NCBI RefSeq assembly: GCF_963259705.1
Contig: NC_081848.1
Span: 50,367,408-50,431,407 of the forward strand
Reading direction: 5' to 3'
DNA: 64,000 nucleotides
Source: Myotis daubentonii
Taxonomy: Eukaryota; Chordata; Mammalia; Chiroptera; Vespertilionidae
Shown: positions 37,330 through 47,260 of the stretch, in pieces
Layout of the letters: each line of letters opens with the position of its first letter
Position numbering within the stretch: the first letter of the stretch is position 1
Position numbers and translations under genes: made by a program
The notes under the pieces: model-generated
What the model saw: the letters and a program-made list of their open reading frames with translations, nothing else
Database searches by the model: none
Told to the model about the DNA's origin: nothing

Positions 37330-37690
37330 TATTTGACAGGGATTATATTTTCCCAGAATATATTGAATGGTAACACCCAGTGCTGGCCAGTCTCCATGTA
37401 ACCGGTACAATAATACATCGCTGGTGGTCATGTACAAAGGCTTTCCTTTTGAAAAACAATCTTTCATCACAATGTTCATATCTTTGAGTCGATGGTAATC
37501 CCACTTCTGGAAATAAGTAATTCAAATGAAGAAAACAGTGAGGTGAAGATGTTTATTTCTGCATTATTTGTAACAGAGCATGGAAAGTTCAAAAATAGGG
37601 AAATAGTTAAGTCAATGATGCTATATTAATGATGGAATATTATGCAGTCATTAAAAGTACTGTAAAAGTTCTCTTTAAAAATCCTGCACT
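37330..37690 (+). repeat. L1 LINE 3' fragment
   Basis: Forward L1 3' landmarks: CACCCAGTGCTGGCCAGTCT, AATACATCGCTGGTGGTCAT, TCCCACTTCTGGAAATAAG, CTGCATTATTTGTAACAGAG, GGAATATTATGCAGTCATTA. Old and diverged. Confidence 0.8.
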
Positions 37691-38289
37691 GAATCATCTC
37701 TCCAGACTCACCATGCTTTCATTCCCCCTAAGAAACAAACTGCAGGATGCCTTTGTCCCTCTGTGTCAGCTTTTCTCCTACCCCCACTCAATCTCCCGCT
37801 AGCAACTGAGTTGTATGCTTACCACCAGCCCAATGGGTTTGCTCCCAAATGTGTTTATACTCTGGGTACTTGTCCTGGTAACAATGTAATTTAATTGCAT
37901 GTTATATGAGCCTATGGAATACGACTACTAAAAAGATGAGAGTTGCTATTTCTAAGAAAATTAATTTAAATGCTTTGGAAAGACTTTATAAAGCTAGTCA
38001 CTTACATAGCAGTCAAATTACAAGAGTGCAAAATGACTGCAAAAGATCAGTCAGAATCATAAAAATGTAAGCTCCTACACTGAGATTGCTTTATAAGCAT
38101 CTTTAGGTTCTCAATGAATTTTAAGGAAAACAATAAAAATTCAGACATTGTAAACAGCACATTATGGGTGTGATTTATGCAAGGAAGATGATCAGAAAGC
38201 ACACGCTGGCCAAAGGCAAGGCCTCAGCCTTACATCAGAAGGCTGGTAAATGAATGTACCTTTTGAAGATTAGTAAAATAAAAATTGTT

Positions 38290-38430
38290 CTATTAACTAA
38301 CAAACCCCAACTCTGTTTATTATGAGAAATTCTATTGTCCTTTAAAAACAAGTCTGCTGTGACAGGGACCCGAAGTGTCTTGACTCACTTCTGTTTCCAA
38401 AGTCACCTCCCCAGTGTCATTCCTGGCACA
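38290..38430 (+). repeat. Local duplication, copy A
   Basis: This stretch, containing AATTCTATTGTCCTTTAAAA and GACAGGGACCCGAAGTGTCT, recurs 1.5 kb away at 39792-39934 with about 90% identity. The text has a faint likeness to an L2 3' end, but two independent ancient L2 copies would be much more different. Confidence 0.85.
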
Positions 38431-39650
38431 TTTAAGTCTCCAGTAGAGAAGGACTGAATCAATAAACCATGTAGCAAACATGAAAAAATGCTTCTAACAA
38501 AAAGCAAATTGAAAAAATCAGAATAGGAAATTACATGTAAACCACGACTACACCTTTGCTTTTAAGAGACAGATGGAGACAGAAGGACAAAGCTGGAAGG
38601 GAAGGCTCACAAAGCCAAATGGCTGTCTTGAGGGTAGAATAAATAAATTAGAGGCACTTTTATACATTTTTAAGTATTTTCTTTCATATTGGCACATTCT
38701 TTTTCAGACTCAAAAAGATACTAATCAAGAAAAGGGAAATGCTGGTTTTGTTTCTTTTGGACTTCCAAATTAAGAAGTGAATTAACATTAACATTTCCTA
38801 AGCTCTCCAACACTTAGGCCTACTTCAGCACCCCTCTACTTTCTCCACCTCACCACCTCAAGTAATCCGATCTTTCTCCTCCTAAGACCAAATCTGTTCC
38901 AACAGTTATTTTGTGTTCCCAACCCATTAGGATGCTATTCTGTAAATCTGGAGTTATCCACCCTTCCGTTTACCATCTATTTGGCAAAAAAAAATAATAA
39001 TAATAAAATAAATAAATAAATCTCAAAACTGCAATTTACATTCCCAAGAGATTCCCAAACACCATCTAATTAAATCATTCAATCAGAAAACAAATTAAAA
39101 TGAAATATCACTGCCACCCTCAAGAGGAAAATAAACTCTTCAGTCATGACTGGAACAGACCTCTAGGGTGATGCTCCAAAGTCTCTTCTAATTGCAAGTC
39201 CTACGGAACATCCTGCAGAACATTTTGTGACATTTGCAGCTTCCAGGACAACTTTTCTTCCAAAGCAAAGAGGAGCCTGAGCAAGGCTCCAAAGCAAAAC
39301 ATATTCATTTGCGAATGGAAATGTTTCATTAATGACTAAGCAGTGCACTGGGCGCCCGCACTGTGTACTCATTCATTCATCCACGCATCCATCCAATACC
39401 TACTCGCTGTGAATGCCAGGAAATGTCCTGGCTGTTCCTCAAACACTTTTTAAGTGAACGTAACCTCTGCCTCTCCGCATGAAGCAAAACAAACCCCAGA
39501 GCTTCCTGAGTTTATTTAGGAAGTCTCCAAGTTGGAAGGCTATGACACGGGGCCTCCCTCTGAGGTACCTCACTCTGATATCAAATCCCCCATCCAGATG
39601 GGCACTGGTCCCCCTTTGATCCCCTGGCCCTCTTAGGAGACCGCAGAGTA
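38431..39650. other. Unique intronic sequence
   Basis: No repeat recognised except an AT-rich AATA simple repeat at about 38985-39020. Confidence 0.45.
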
Positions 39651-39654
39651 TATG

Positions 39655-40135
39655 GTTAAGAACACAGACTCTGAAGTCACGTTAGCTGGCTTTAAATTCC
39701 TGCACTACTTACTACACCTCAGTGAATAATAGTAAAATAAAATATTTAATGCATGTAGGTAATGTTTCATTCCCCTCTTTAACCAATTCTTCCATTAACT
39801 GGCTAACAAACCCTGACTCTGTTTAATACGAGAAATTCTATTGTCCTTTGAAAACAAGTCTGCTATGACAGGGACCCGAAGTGTCTTGATTCACTTCTGT
39901 ATCCAAAGTTACCTCCCAGTGTCGTTCCTGGAACATCTGAGGCAAGGCCAAGGCTTTGCCCTTGACTCTAAACAAGTCGTATAACCTCCCCATCTGTAAA
40001 ATGAAATTAATATTACCTACCTCAAAGGGGTGTGAGGATTAAATTAGTAAATATATGTAAAGCACTTAGAGTAGTGTTGGGCACGTAATAGATGCTGGGT
40101 AATTTTTAGCTATTATTATTATTATCATCCTTTAT
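39655..40135 (+). repeat. MIR SINE split by inserted DNA
   Basis: The 5' half (39655-39712) reads TATGGTTAAGAACACAGACT and CTGGCTTTAAATTCCTGC. The 3' half (about 39955-40130) reads CCCCATCTGTAAAATGAAAT, GTGAGGATTAAATTAGTAAA, GTAAAGCACTTAGAGTAGTG. About 240 bp, including duplication copy B, lies between. Confidence 0.8.
39792..39934 (+). repeat. Local duplication, copy B
   Basis: Partner of 38290-38430, with about 13 differences over roughly 135 aligned positions, including a 4-bp insertion. It lies inside an interrupted MIR, so this copy is the inserted one. The shared flank AGTAAAATAAAA before both copies suggests that the duplicated block starts slightly earlier. Confidence 0.85.
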
Positions 40136-40139
40136 CTCC

Positions 40140-42079
40140 ACCCCCCTCCCCCCAGTTCAGCAAAGTAAACTGAATTGCTCAAAAAGTCTCCACTGACTAC
40201 AGGACACCTGATGGTGGAGTATACGTAAACGCCCATATCATCAAGCACAAGAGTCTAATCTGTCCTTTCCCCTCCTCTGCCTTCAGAGCACAGCACTCTG
40301 CCAGTCCCAAATTTGTAGGTAAACCCCTAAATACGGTAAATCCCTAAATTTCCCTTTAAATCCCCTAAATCTCAGCTCAGGGATGACTCCAGCACTACAG
40401 GAAGCTGTCACTTGTCATTGGCACAACCGACCATGTAGCCTCTGCCCTCCATCTGCTTCCTGCCCAGTCGTTTCCTGTCACCAACCCCTCCCCACCCTCC
40501 TGGGTTGTGGCTTTCTGTCCTGAGAACCTGGCCATTTCTGAACATCCACAGGAGTCATAACACAGGCATCGCACATATTCGAGAGAACGGTACTAACACG
40601 TTTTAAGGATCCTGCTCCCTCTTCTTTTTCCATCCTTGTCAGTGTTTTCAGGTATAAAATTGAGAGCTCCCAAACAATGCATCGTTATAAGGTTTCCCGG
40701 GAGAAAAAAAAAATCACAAAGGCTTCTTTCAACTTCAACATTGCACTCATTTTCATGCAGAACCTTATCAACCATGTGACATGGTCCACATTTCCACATT
40801 CAACATGACAGGGGCCCACTCTGTGATGAGCTCACGGGTTCAGAGTGTCTCCTCACTGCTCTCCAAAGTAGTATTTTGCTCACCTCCTCCCTGACCAGAC
40901 TGGGAAACATAAGAGACTCATTTTCTGGGATATAGATACAGAAAGAGAATCTGTGAATTAAAAATCTCTCAAAATCTGTGGGCAAACTGAAAATGTCAAA
41001 GTAAGGAATGGCCTTGTGTCTCCCTGGGAACATTCTGAGTCACCCTGGGGCAAACATTGTACTTCCATTGCTGATGAATTGTCAGCCCAGACCCGGGGGA
41101 GGGAAGAGGACAAGTAAGAAAGAGCAGCAACAGGCACCATGGGAAAGATAAATGGGTCTGCCGAGACCCATGCCAGGTTGAGAGGCAGAGGCAGGTGTGA
41201 AGGCGAAGCTGCCAACCGTCTCCTTTTCTGGGGAAGTGTCAGCGCCATGAACCTGCTTTGAAGTCATCAGTCAGGAAGCACCGTGGCTATGCACCCCTCG
41301 CCTGCACTCACCTGGACCTGCTTGGGAAGGAACTATTCTGGACACAGTGAGGAAACACACCAAAGGTGGAGAGAGCAGCTGTCTCCACCCCGGCAGGAGC
41401 AGCAGGTGCAAGAGTTGGATCTAGACGCTCACGTGTAAACAAAAGAGAGTGCTTCTACAGGGTGCACGAGGTGCTGGAACCAAAGCCAGGTGGGCCTGCC
41501 AGATTTACAGGTGAACTAGGCTCAGCTGAGCCTGCCCTTAAGCAGCTCACAGGCCTGGCAGAAAGCAGGGGGTGTGAGTGGCAAAGAAAAGATAAGTGTG
41601 AACTGAACGTGAGAGATCTGCATGTGTGTGCACAGCCTGCGTGCAGACGGTGCCTGGAGCTCTCCATTCCCTGCCTCTGACAGCTCTCTGGACCAGGTCA
41701 CCTGGATGGAGCGCCTGCCCAGCACCCCATCCTCCCCTTGGCCCCAGCCCAGGCCTGGAGTGAAACCTCCCAGCACTGCCTTGGATTCCAGACCCACCCA
41801 GGCGGGTCTGTCTGCTCCGCCCAGCCACTCCCTGGGCCCAGGAGTGGAGCTACCAAGGGGAAGGGCCTTCATCCAGCTGCCAACGGCTCCGTGAGGAAGG
41901 CGCAGCCCAGGGCGTGTTCTCCCGATTCTAGATCCTAAGCGGAGGCGCCACCGCAATACACAGAGCTCCAGGCGCCGACTCTTCTTCCCCGGTCCACACC
42001 TGCTCCTAGAGAGGGTCTTAGAGCCAAAGGCGGTGGTGGTGGAGAGGACAAGCAGCACCCCAACCACGGATCTCCCTGC
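40140..42079. other. Unique intronic sequence up to the CpG island
   Basis: No repeat recognised. G+C rises steadily from about 41300. The open frames near 41500-42070 on the minus strand follow composition and have no domain. They lie downstream of the splice donor, inside the intron. Confidence 0.45.
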
Positions 42080-42587
42080 GTCTCCCCCTACAGACCGCGC
42101 ACCGCGGGGCTGGGGCTCTGCAATCTTCCCAGCTTCCGCTCGTCCCGCAGCCTGTGGGTTCTAAATGCCAATGGCTGAGGCCGCGTGGGCATCTCACCGT
42201 GGCCCCTACAGTAGCCAAATGAGCTCTAAAGCCTGCGTGCGCTCTCTTGTACACACACACAGTCACACGTACACACACTGAAGTCGGACCTGTGTGGGAT
42301 CCCGAGAGCCTGCGAGCAACCAGCCGGGAGTCACACGCACATTTGGACACGTGTGCAGCGCGCCCCCACACTGCCGGTGAGCAGCACACACGTGTGTCCT
42401 GGAGAAGCGCGCACGGCCGCAGGCACGAGGGTCCCGCACTCCGGCGAGAGCGTACACGCAGGCCCCCTCGCATCTGCAGCCTCAGCCCCGCAGTCGCTCC
42501 TTAGCTGTGACCCGGCACCCACGCACCCCGCGCTGCGCTGGGCACTCCCGGGCCTCACGGGCGGCCCAAGTTTCCCGGGGCTCCCGT

Positions 42588-42589
42588 AC
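42588..42589 (-). promoter_or_regulatory. GALNT18: GALNT18 intron 1 splice donor (GT)
   Basis: On the minus strand the sequence reads CATCCAAG then GTACGGGAG, a good U1-type donor. It cuts exactly where residue 78 (Gln) is followed by one G, matching a phase-1 junction before the Glu that follows in GALNT18. Reading beyond it gives non-homologous residues (GTGAPGNLGRP) and a stop, supporting the exon end. Confidence 0.88.
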
Positions 42590-42824
42590 CTTGGATGTGC
42601 TGCTTGATGACATTCTCCAGGTGGTCCAGCCGTTCAATAATCTTCAGGGTGTCCCCTTTGTCTTCCTCCAGCTTCTTGTCGGGCGCCGGCTCCTGCCCCC
42701 GCACATACACGCTGGCGATGTAGTTGGTGACCCAGCCCACGTAGAGCAGACATATGATGTTGGTCATGCCGCTCAGGATCACGCAAGTGGACACCAAAGT
42801 TTTGGTCTTCCTGGTGCACACCAT
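42590..42824 (-). CDS. GALNT18: GALNT18 first coding exon (N-terminal 78 residues)
   Basis: GALNT18 belongs to the GalNAc-transferase (GT27) family of type II Golgi membrane proteins that act on Ser/Thr in mucin-type O-glycosylation. This exon gives residues 1-78: a short cytoplasmic tail (MVCTRKTKTL), a hydrophobic signal anchor at about residues 11-35, then a charged stem (EPAPDKKLEEDKGD, then a helical IIERLDHLENVIKQHIQ). I recognise it as the N-terminus of mammalian GALNT18. The start is the ATG at 42824: -3 is A, +4 is G, and an in-frame TGA lies 14 codons upstream (42864-42866). The exon ends AAG|GTACGG at 42590, leaving one base of codon 79 (phase 1). Catalytic and lectin domains lie on later exons beyond the left edge. 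No frameshift or stop is seen, so the copy looks intact. Low similarity to other GALNT N-termini makes the paralogue call firm. Confidence 0.95.
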
Positions 42825-42843
42825 TCTGGGCTCCCTCCTCCAT
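42634..42843 (-). other. Overlapping upstream ORF at the GALNT18 start
   Basis: An ATG at 42843, 19 nt upstream of the GALNT18 ATG and in another frame, opens 69 codons that overlap the start codon and end inside the same exon. Its context is weak (T at -3, G at +4). If the transcription start lies upstream of it, leaky scanning would be needed to reach the main ATG, so it could lower translation. The peptide resembles no known protein. This is a regulatory candidate, not a protein-coding claim. Confidence 0.4.
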
Positions 42844-43303
42844 ATAGAGCTCCGGGCCCCTCCTCACGGTGCGCGCCCTGGATTGCCCCGCGCTCACACC
42901 CCCTGGCCCGCCCCGGGCGGCGGGGCACGCGAGCACCCGAGTCCCGAGATTCCCCAAAGCGCAGTCTGCTGGCTGCGGAGCCGCGGAGCCCAAGTTTGGC
43001 GCTCCCGCCGTTGGCCGCCCGGAGAGAGAGCCTGACAAAGGAAATGAGGTGGATTTTTCCCAAATTTAAAATCTCCGAACCCTTCTCCGAGCGGTTACGG
43101 GTGGCCGGCAGCTGCGAGCCCCAATACGCGCGCCTGGGAAACTTTGCCACAGCCTGGGTCCGCGGCCGCGCCGCTTCCCATCGCCAGCCTCCGGGTGCCT
43201 CGGCGGTCCCACCGGCCCGCACTGCTAGAGGGAAGGCAGCGGCGGCGGCGGTGAGAGCCGCGGAGCAGAGCGCCCGGCCCCCTCCGAGCGACAAGCGCCG
43301 CCA

Positions 43304-43308
43304 CCAAT
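43304..43308 (+). promoter_or_regulatory. CCAAT box in the GALNT18 promoter
   Basis: A CCAAT pentamer followed by CG sits in the GC-rich region about 480 bp upstream of the start codon. NF-Y binds such sites in either orientation, typically 60-100 bp before a start site in CpG-island promoters. Single-motif evidence only. Confidence 0.35.
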
Positions 43309-43380
43309 CGCGCTCCGGCTTGGGAGAGGGGCTGGTGCTGGGCGGCGGGACCAAGGCGGAGGGCGCGGGAGGCGGGTGGC

Positions 43381-43387
43381 GGGGCGG
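43381..43387 (+). promoter_or_regulatory. GC box (Sp1/KLF type)
   Basis: GGGGCGG lies within a run of G-rich segments (43320-43390) upstream of GALNT18. It fits an Sp1/KLF site in a TATA-less CpG promoter. Motif match only. Confidence 0.4.
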
Positions 43388-43591
43388 AGTCCAGCCCCCA
43401 GGCCCCACCTGCCAGCCGCGCCTGGCTCCCGCCCTGCAGGGGTGAGCCTGAGCAACCACCGTCACCTGCGCTCCTGCCCCAGACCCAAAGCTGCTGGCCA
43501 GGACGCACTGCCAGTCCCAGCCCCTCCGTCGGCAGATTCCACCTCTGGGTAAATTCCACCTCTTGCTCATGCTCTGGAACTTCCAGTCTTT

Positions 43592-43608
43592 GGGGGGGGG
43601 GGGGGGGG
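43592..43608 (+). repeat. Poly-G tract (G17)
   Basis: Seventeen consecutive G, then CGGGGAG, at the upstream shoulder of the CpG island. It is a length-variable homopolymer and a candidate G-quadruplex about 770 bp upstream of the GALNT18 start codon. Confidence 0.9.
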
Positions 43609-43878
43609 CGGGGAGTTCCCTAAGCTCAGAGTCCCTCCCTGGCCCCTGCCAAGGGGCTTCTTGCACTGGCCCCCCCACCAGTCAGTTCCTGGACTGATTT
43701 TTCTGGCTGCCAAGACGCAGAGAGGCCAAGGAAGCATGTGTGGGATCACCTGCCCTGTCTTGCTCTTGGTCAGGCTCTGTAGGTACCACTAGTTCCTTGA
43801 CCTCACTTTGACCTCTACCCTGTCCGCTGGCCTCCTGGATGTCTCCAAACTTGGCAACTGTCAACGGAGCCAACCTCC

Positions 43879-44089
43879 CGTGGTCAGCAAACTGCGGCTC
43901 AAGAGCCACATGCAGCTCTTTGGCCCCTTGAGTGTGGCTCTTCCTAAGCCTTAGGAGTACCCTAATTAAGTTAATAACAATGTACCTACCTATATAGTTT
44001 AAGTTTAAAAAATTTGGCTCTCAAAAGAAATTTCAATCGTTGTACTGTTGATATTTGGCTCTGTTGACTAATGAGTTTGCCAACCACTG
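43879..44089. mobile_element. Non-autonomous hAT element, same family as 36884
   Basis: Ends CGTGGTCAGCAAACTGCGGC and TGAGTTTGCCAACCACTG, 211 bp, near-identical interior to 36884-37095 including CTTCCTAAGCCTTAGGAGTA. No intact 8-bp duplication can be read at the edges. It lies about 430 bp outside the CpG island. Confidence 0.92.
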
Positions 44090-45395
44090 TTAGGCATCTC
44101 CTAGAAGATTTTGGACCACCACTACCGTCATCCCCCTCAAAAATTTTTGCCCTGATCTAGATTTGTTTTTAAGTCTGTGCACCCCCAGAACCACACTGCA
44201 CCCTATAACACCCATTGTCTCCAATGGGGGACCAGGATCATCTCAGTGCATAGGGACACCCAGCACAGAATCATCCCTGGGGAAGGAGCAGGTGGATAAG
44301 CTCTCTGTGAACTGCACAGCCCCCATGCATGCTTCTTGTGATTGATGTTAGGGAGGCCTGTGACTATCAGCAAAGGCACAAGTCTGGACTCCAATGGCTG
44401 ACACTATTTTGTTTGTTATTAGAGCAGATATTCATATTACCCCTTTCTGCTGAACTCACGTCTTCTCAGCACCTGAATAGAATTCCTTTAGACAAAGACT
44501 TTTTAAAACACATATTTCTTTCCTCTTCTCAATCTGTAGCATGCATTTCCCTGGCCTGAAGATTCAGGGAGGCAGCCTGCTGCATGCCCACCTTGTACAC
44601 CTTGTGGCTCCCTCAAGTGATGTCTTCTGGATTCAAAGCACTGGCCCCACCGAAGAGGGAGAGCACAAAACCACAGAAGGGGCACTTTATAGCCATCAGC
44701 CAGGGGCCCTTTGACCAGTGCTAAACCCCTAAAAGATGCTGTGAAAACAGACACCAACTGGGGATCCCAGAAGATTTCTCTTTACCCATAGCTAGAAGGG
44801 AGAACAATAGGTGTGAGCTGAGGAGAGCAGAAAAGGAGAGTACGTATGTGTCCATAAATTTGAGAGGAAAGAACACATGCTATTTGTGGGGGAGGGGGAG
44901 GAAATCAAGGTATAGAAATCTCTATCCATGAGGGGATAAAAACTTGCCTCTCCCCTTCTTCTCCTCTGGAAGTATAACCAGCTCACAGATGAAGGGTCTG
45001 GTCTTTCCTCTGGCTGGCTGGATGTACAGGCAATGGCCTTGGGTTTTGCTAATGAGAAAGGTCTAGTTCTCCTTTCTGTTCTGCACCCTCCCAGGAGAAA
45101 CCCTGGAAGTCCAGCTCCTCCCAGCATCTTCCTAAACCATCACAGGGCTAGAGAGAGAAAAGCTGTACTCATTTTCACATTCTTGATGGGGGTGCGGGTT
45201 AGGGAGGAGGCCCCAAGTTTAAAAATAAGGTTCAAAGAGAAAGCAACGTGGATTGTGTGACCTTACATTTTTGTCCGGCTGATCCTCTAATGTGTAACTG
45301 TGGAGGAATGCAGAGCAGGCTCTCCACTCTGAAAAGGCACAGGGTCCAGATGACCTGTTTAAAGAATATCCACCAGAGGTGCAGCCAGACTCCAG
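44090..45395. other. Unique intergenic sequence
   Basis: Nothing recognised. Confidence 0.4.
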
Positions 45396-45585
45396 GACTC
45401 TAATCCCAGGTTATGTGAGCTTGGACAAGTTTCAAAAAGTCACTGGGTCTCCATTTCTCCACGTGTCAAATGTAAACAAGACTTGCTGAAGGGATTAGTT
45501 GTGAGGATTAAATGAGAGAGTGCACCAGAAAGGGCTTTAATTGGTTCAGGACACATAATGGGTGCTCAGGATCAGGTGAGTTTCC
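45395..45585 (+). repeat. MIR SINE
   Basis: Forward MIR: GACTCTAATCCCAGGTTATG, GTGAGCTTGGACAAGTTTC, TTGTGAGGATTAAATGAGAG, ACACATAATGGGTGCTCAG. Confidence 0.85.
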
Positions 45586-45986
45586 TTCCAGAATATGGTT
45601 CCTCCCCTTCCAGGCCAGAGTTCAAATCCATGAACCCTATCCTATTTAGCAATACTTGGTTTCTCCCCAACCAGTATCAGTGCTCTCTCTCTAATGTAAG
45701 CTAACTGGAACTGAAGCTATACTGAAGAAAGGTACTCAGCTTGCCTAACTGGGCTCTAGCACAGTGGTTTTCTATTCATAATGTCTGTCTTCACCATCAG
45801 TAGTACAGGGATCTCCATAGGCTGATAGGATGGTAAAAATGGAAAGCTGGTTTTCAGAGACTGATGCCCCCAGTAACCTCAAACTTAAGACTCCCGACCC
45901 TTTGGTTATAAACAAGTAGATTGGAAGGGAGCACAAAACTTGGCCCACAAAGGTTTTTAGCCCTCATGTAATCTTTCTTAAAACAA

Positions 45987-46362
45987 CTAGAGGCCTGGTG
46001 CACGAAATTCATGCACTTGGAGGGGTCCCTCAGCGTGGCCTGTGCCCTCTCTCAGTCCGGGAGCCTTCAGGGGATGTCCAACTGACGGCTTTGGCCTGCT
46101 CCCCACATGGAGCAGGCCTAAGTCGGCAGTCGGATGTCCTTATCACTGCAGCAGAGGCGGGAGAGTCTCCTGCCACTGCAGCTGTGCTCGCCAGCCTTCA
46201 GCCCAGCTTCTGGCTAAGCAGTGCTCCCCCTGTGGGAGCACACTGACCACCAGGGTGCAGCTCCTGCTTTGAGCATCTGCCCCTTGGTGGTCAGTGCGTG
46301 TCATAACAGCCGGTCTTTCTGCCATTCAGTTGATTTGCATATTACCCTTTTATTATATAGGA
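45987..46362 (-). mobile_element. Non-autonomous Helitron (HeliBat-type), reverse
   Basis: In reverse it starts TCCTATATAATAAAAGGGTA at 46362 and ends CTAG at 45987, with the hairpin around GTGCATGAATTTCGTGCAC. It sits between A and T with no duplication. It is 376 bp with internal inverted repeats (CACTGACCACCAGGG against CCTTGGTGGTCAGTG; TGCTCCC against GGGAGCA). No transposase is encoded. Confidence 0.93.
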
Positions 46363-46841
46363 TAGGATGCCTGAGTAGAGATTCATATCTTTGGCCCTCC
46401 ATTCAATTCCATTCAATCCAAACAATTACTGAGCCCCTGAGGTTTTGTCTCGTGACCAGTTGCTCAGGGCCCTACCCAGTTGACTCCAGACATATGGCTA
46501 TAACCTGGGTCTCAGAGCTTCCAGATGAGCCTCCTTTCTGAGCCTTGAAAGCTGCTAAAAATAATTCTTGAATTGGAAGGATGTTTCTGATTCTCAAGTT
46601 AGGTCATTTACCTAACTCCTAAGTGTTTCCTCATCTTTATTTTAAATAAATCCTGCCTCAGGAGATCACTGAAGTTAGTCAGATAATGGATGTGAGCCAG
46701 ACTAACAGAGAATCTAGTACAATGTGTTTCTTTAAACTTATGCCTAGCATTTGAGTTTGGGGTCTCCTTCCACTCTGGCTGCAAGAGGAAAGTGAGTACC
46801 TAGAGGAGCCTACAAAAAGGCTGGAGATTCCTGGTAGGGTC
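46363..46841. other. Unique intergenic sequence
   Basis: Nothing recognised between the Helitron and the solo LTR. Confidence 0.4.
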
Positions 46842-47260
46842 TGTGGGGAGCAGCTACAGGGTTAAGCCTGGGACTGACCTGTTGGCAATGTCACAAACAA
46901 GTCCCAGCTTAGAGGGCACAGTCCTCTTAAGCATCATTAGGCTTGCCTTTATGACCCTCCCTAGATCTTATCTGGGAAGCTAATGGGCTGAGGGAAGTGC
47001 AGCAAGAATAAGAACAAAAACAAGTGAAACTCACAAGAACAGTGTAACTTTGGTAACCACTACCTTGTTTACCTCTGACTATAAAATAAAGGCTCGGTTT
47101 GCCTCGGGATCTTTCTCTGTGGCCTCAGCCAGGCACAGGAAGATCCACGGAGACTAAAGAGAGCTAGAGAGTTCTGAACACTGTCTCCGTGTAAAACATT
47201 CTTCGCCGACTCCGTCCACACCTTTGGGAACCCCTGGCCCTCCAGGGCTGGACCCCGGCA
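46842..47260 (+). mobile_element. Solo LTR of an endogenous retrovirus, probably class II
   Basis: 419 bp from TGTGGGGAGC to GACCCCGGCA, flanked by GGGTC on both sides (5-6 bp duplication). A TATAAAATAAA motif at 47080-47090 supplies promoter and poly-A-like signals. The last 70 bp closely match the end of the LTR at 59406-60244. No internal genes are present, so the provirus was lost by LTR-LTR recombination. Confidence 0.85.

Larger units (their letters stand above)
1..42589 (-). other. GALNT18: GALNT18 intron 1 (5' part)
   Basis: Everything to the left of the splice donor is inferred to be the first intron, which is very long in this gene family member. No second GALNT18 exon (catalytic DxH or lectin motifs) was recognised on the minus strand, and no other gene was recognised on either strand. 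It holds mainly old MIR/L2 remnants and younger bat transposons listed separately, with unique intron between. The assignment is inference from gene direction, because the next exon is not in view. Confidence 0.8.
42080..43460. promoter_or_regulatory. GALNT18: CpG island spanning the GALNT18 promoter and first exon
   Basis: CpG dinucleotides are abundant here and rare elsewhere in the window, densest at about 42400-43450. On the upstream side of the ATG there are GC boxes (for example GGGGCGG at 43381-43387), a CCAAT motif at 43304-43308 and a short CGG run at 43240-43251. No convincing TATA box is seen, as expected for a dispersed CpG-island promoter. If the CCAAT motif is used at its usual spacing, transcription would start around 43200-43250, giving a 5' UTR of about 400 nt. 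That start estimate is inference. Confidence 0.85.

Noticed and set aside
1..42589. A second GALNT18 exon or a casein-kinase-like retrogene inside intron 1
   Set aside because: In primates an intronless kinase retrocopy lies in a GALNT18 intron, so I looked for kinase-like or lectin/catalytic motifs in the frames. None was recognised.
42846..42852. TATA-like word just upstream of the GALNT18 ATG
   Set aside because: It is only about 20 bp from the start codon and in a CpG island, so it is unlikely to be the promoter TATA box.
42507..43445. A 312-codon plus-strand open frame over the CpG island
   Set aside because: It is antisense to the GALNT18 exon and rich in Pro, Ala, Arg and Gly. High G+C removes stop codons by chance. 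No domain is recognisable.
42779..43678. A 299-codon minus-strand open frame upstream of and overlapping GALNT18
   Set aside because: It is in a different frame from the GALNT18 exon and follows CpG-island composition, with no recognisable domain.
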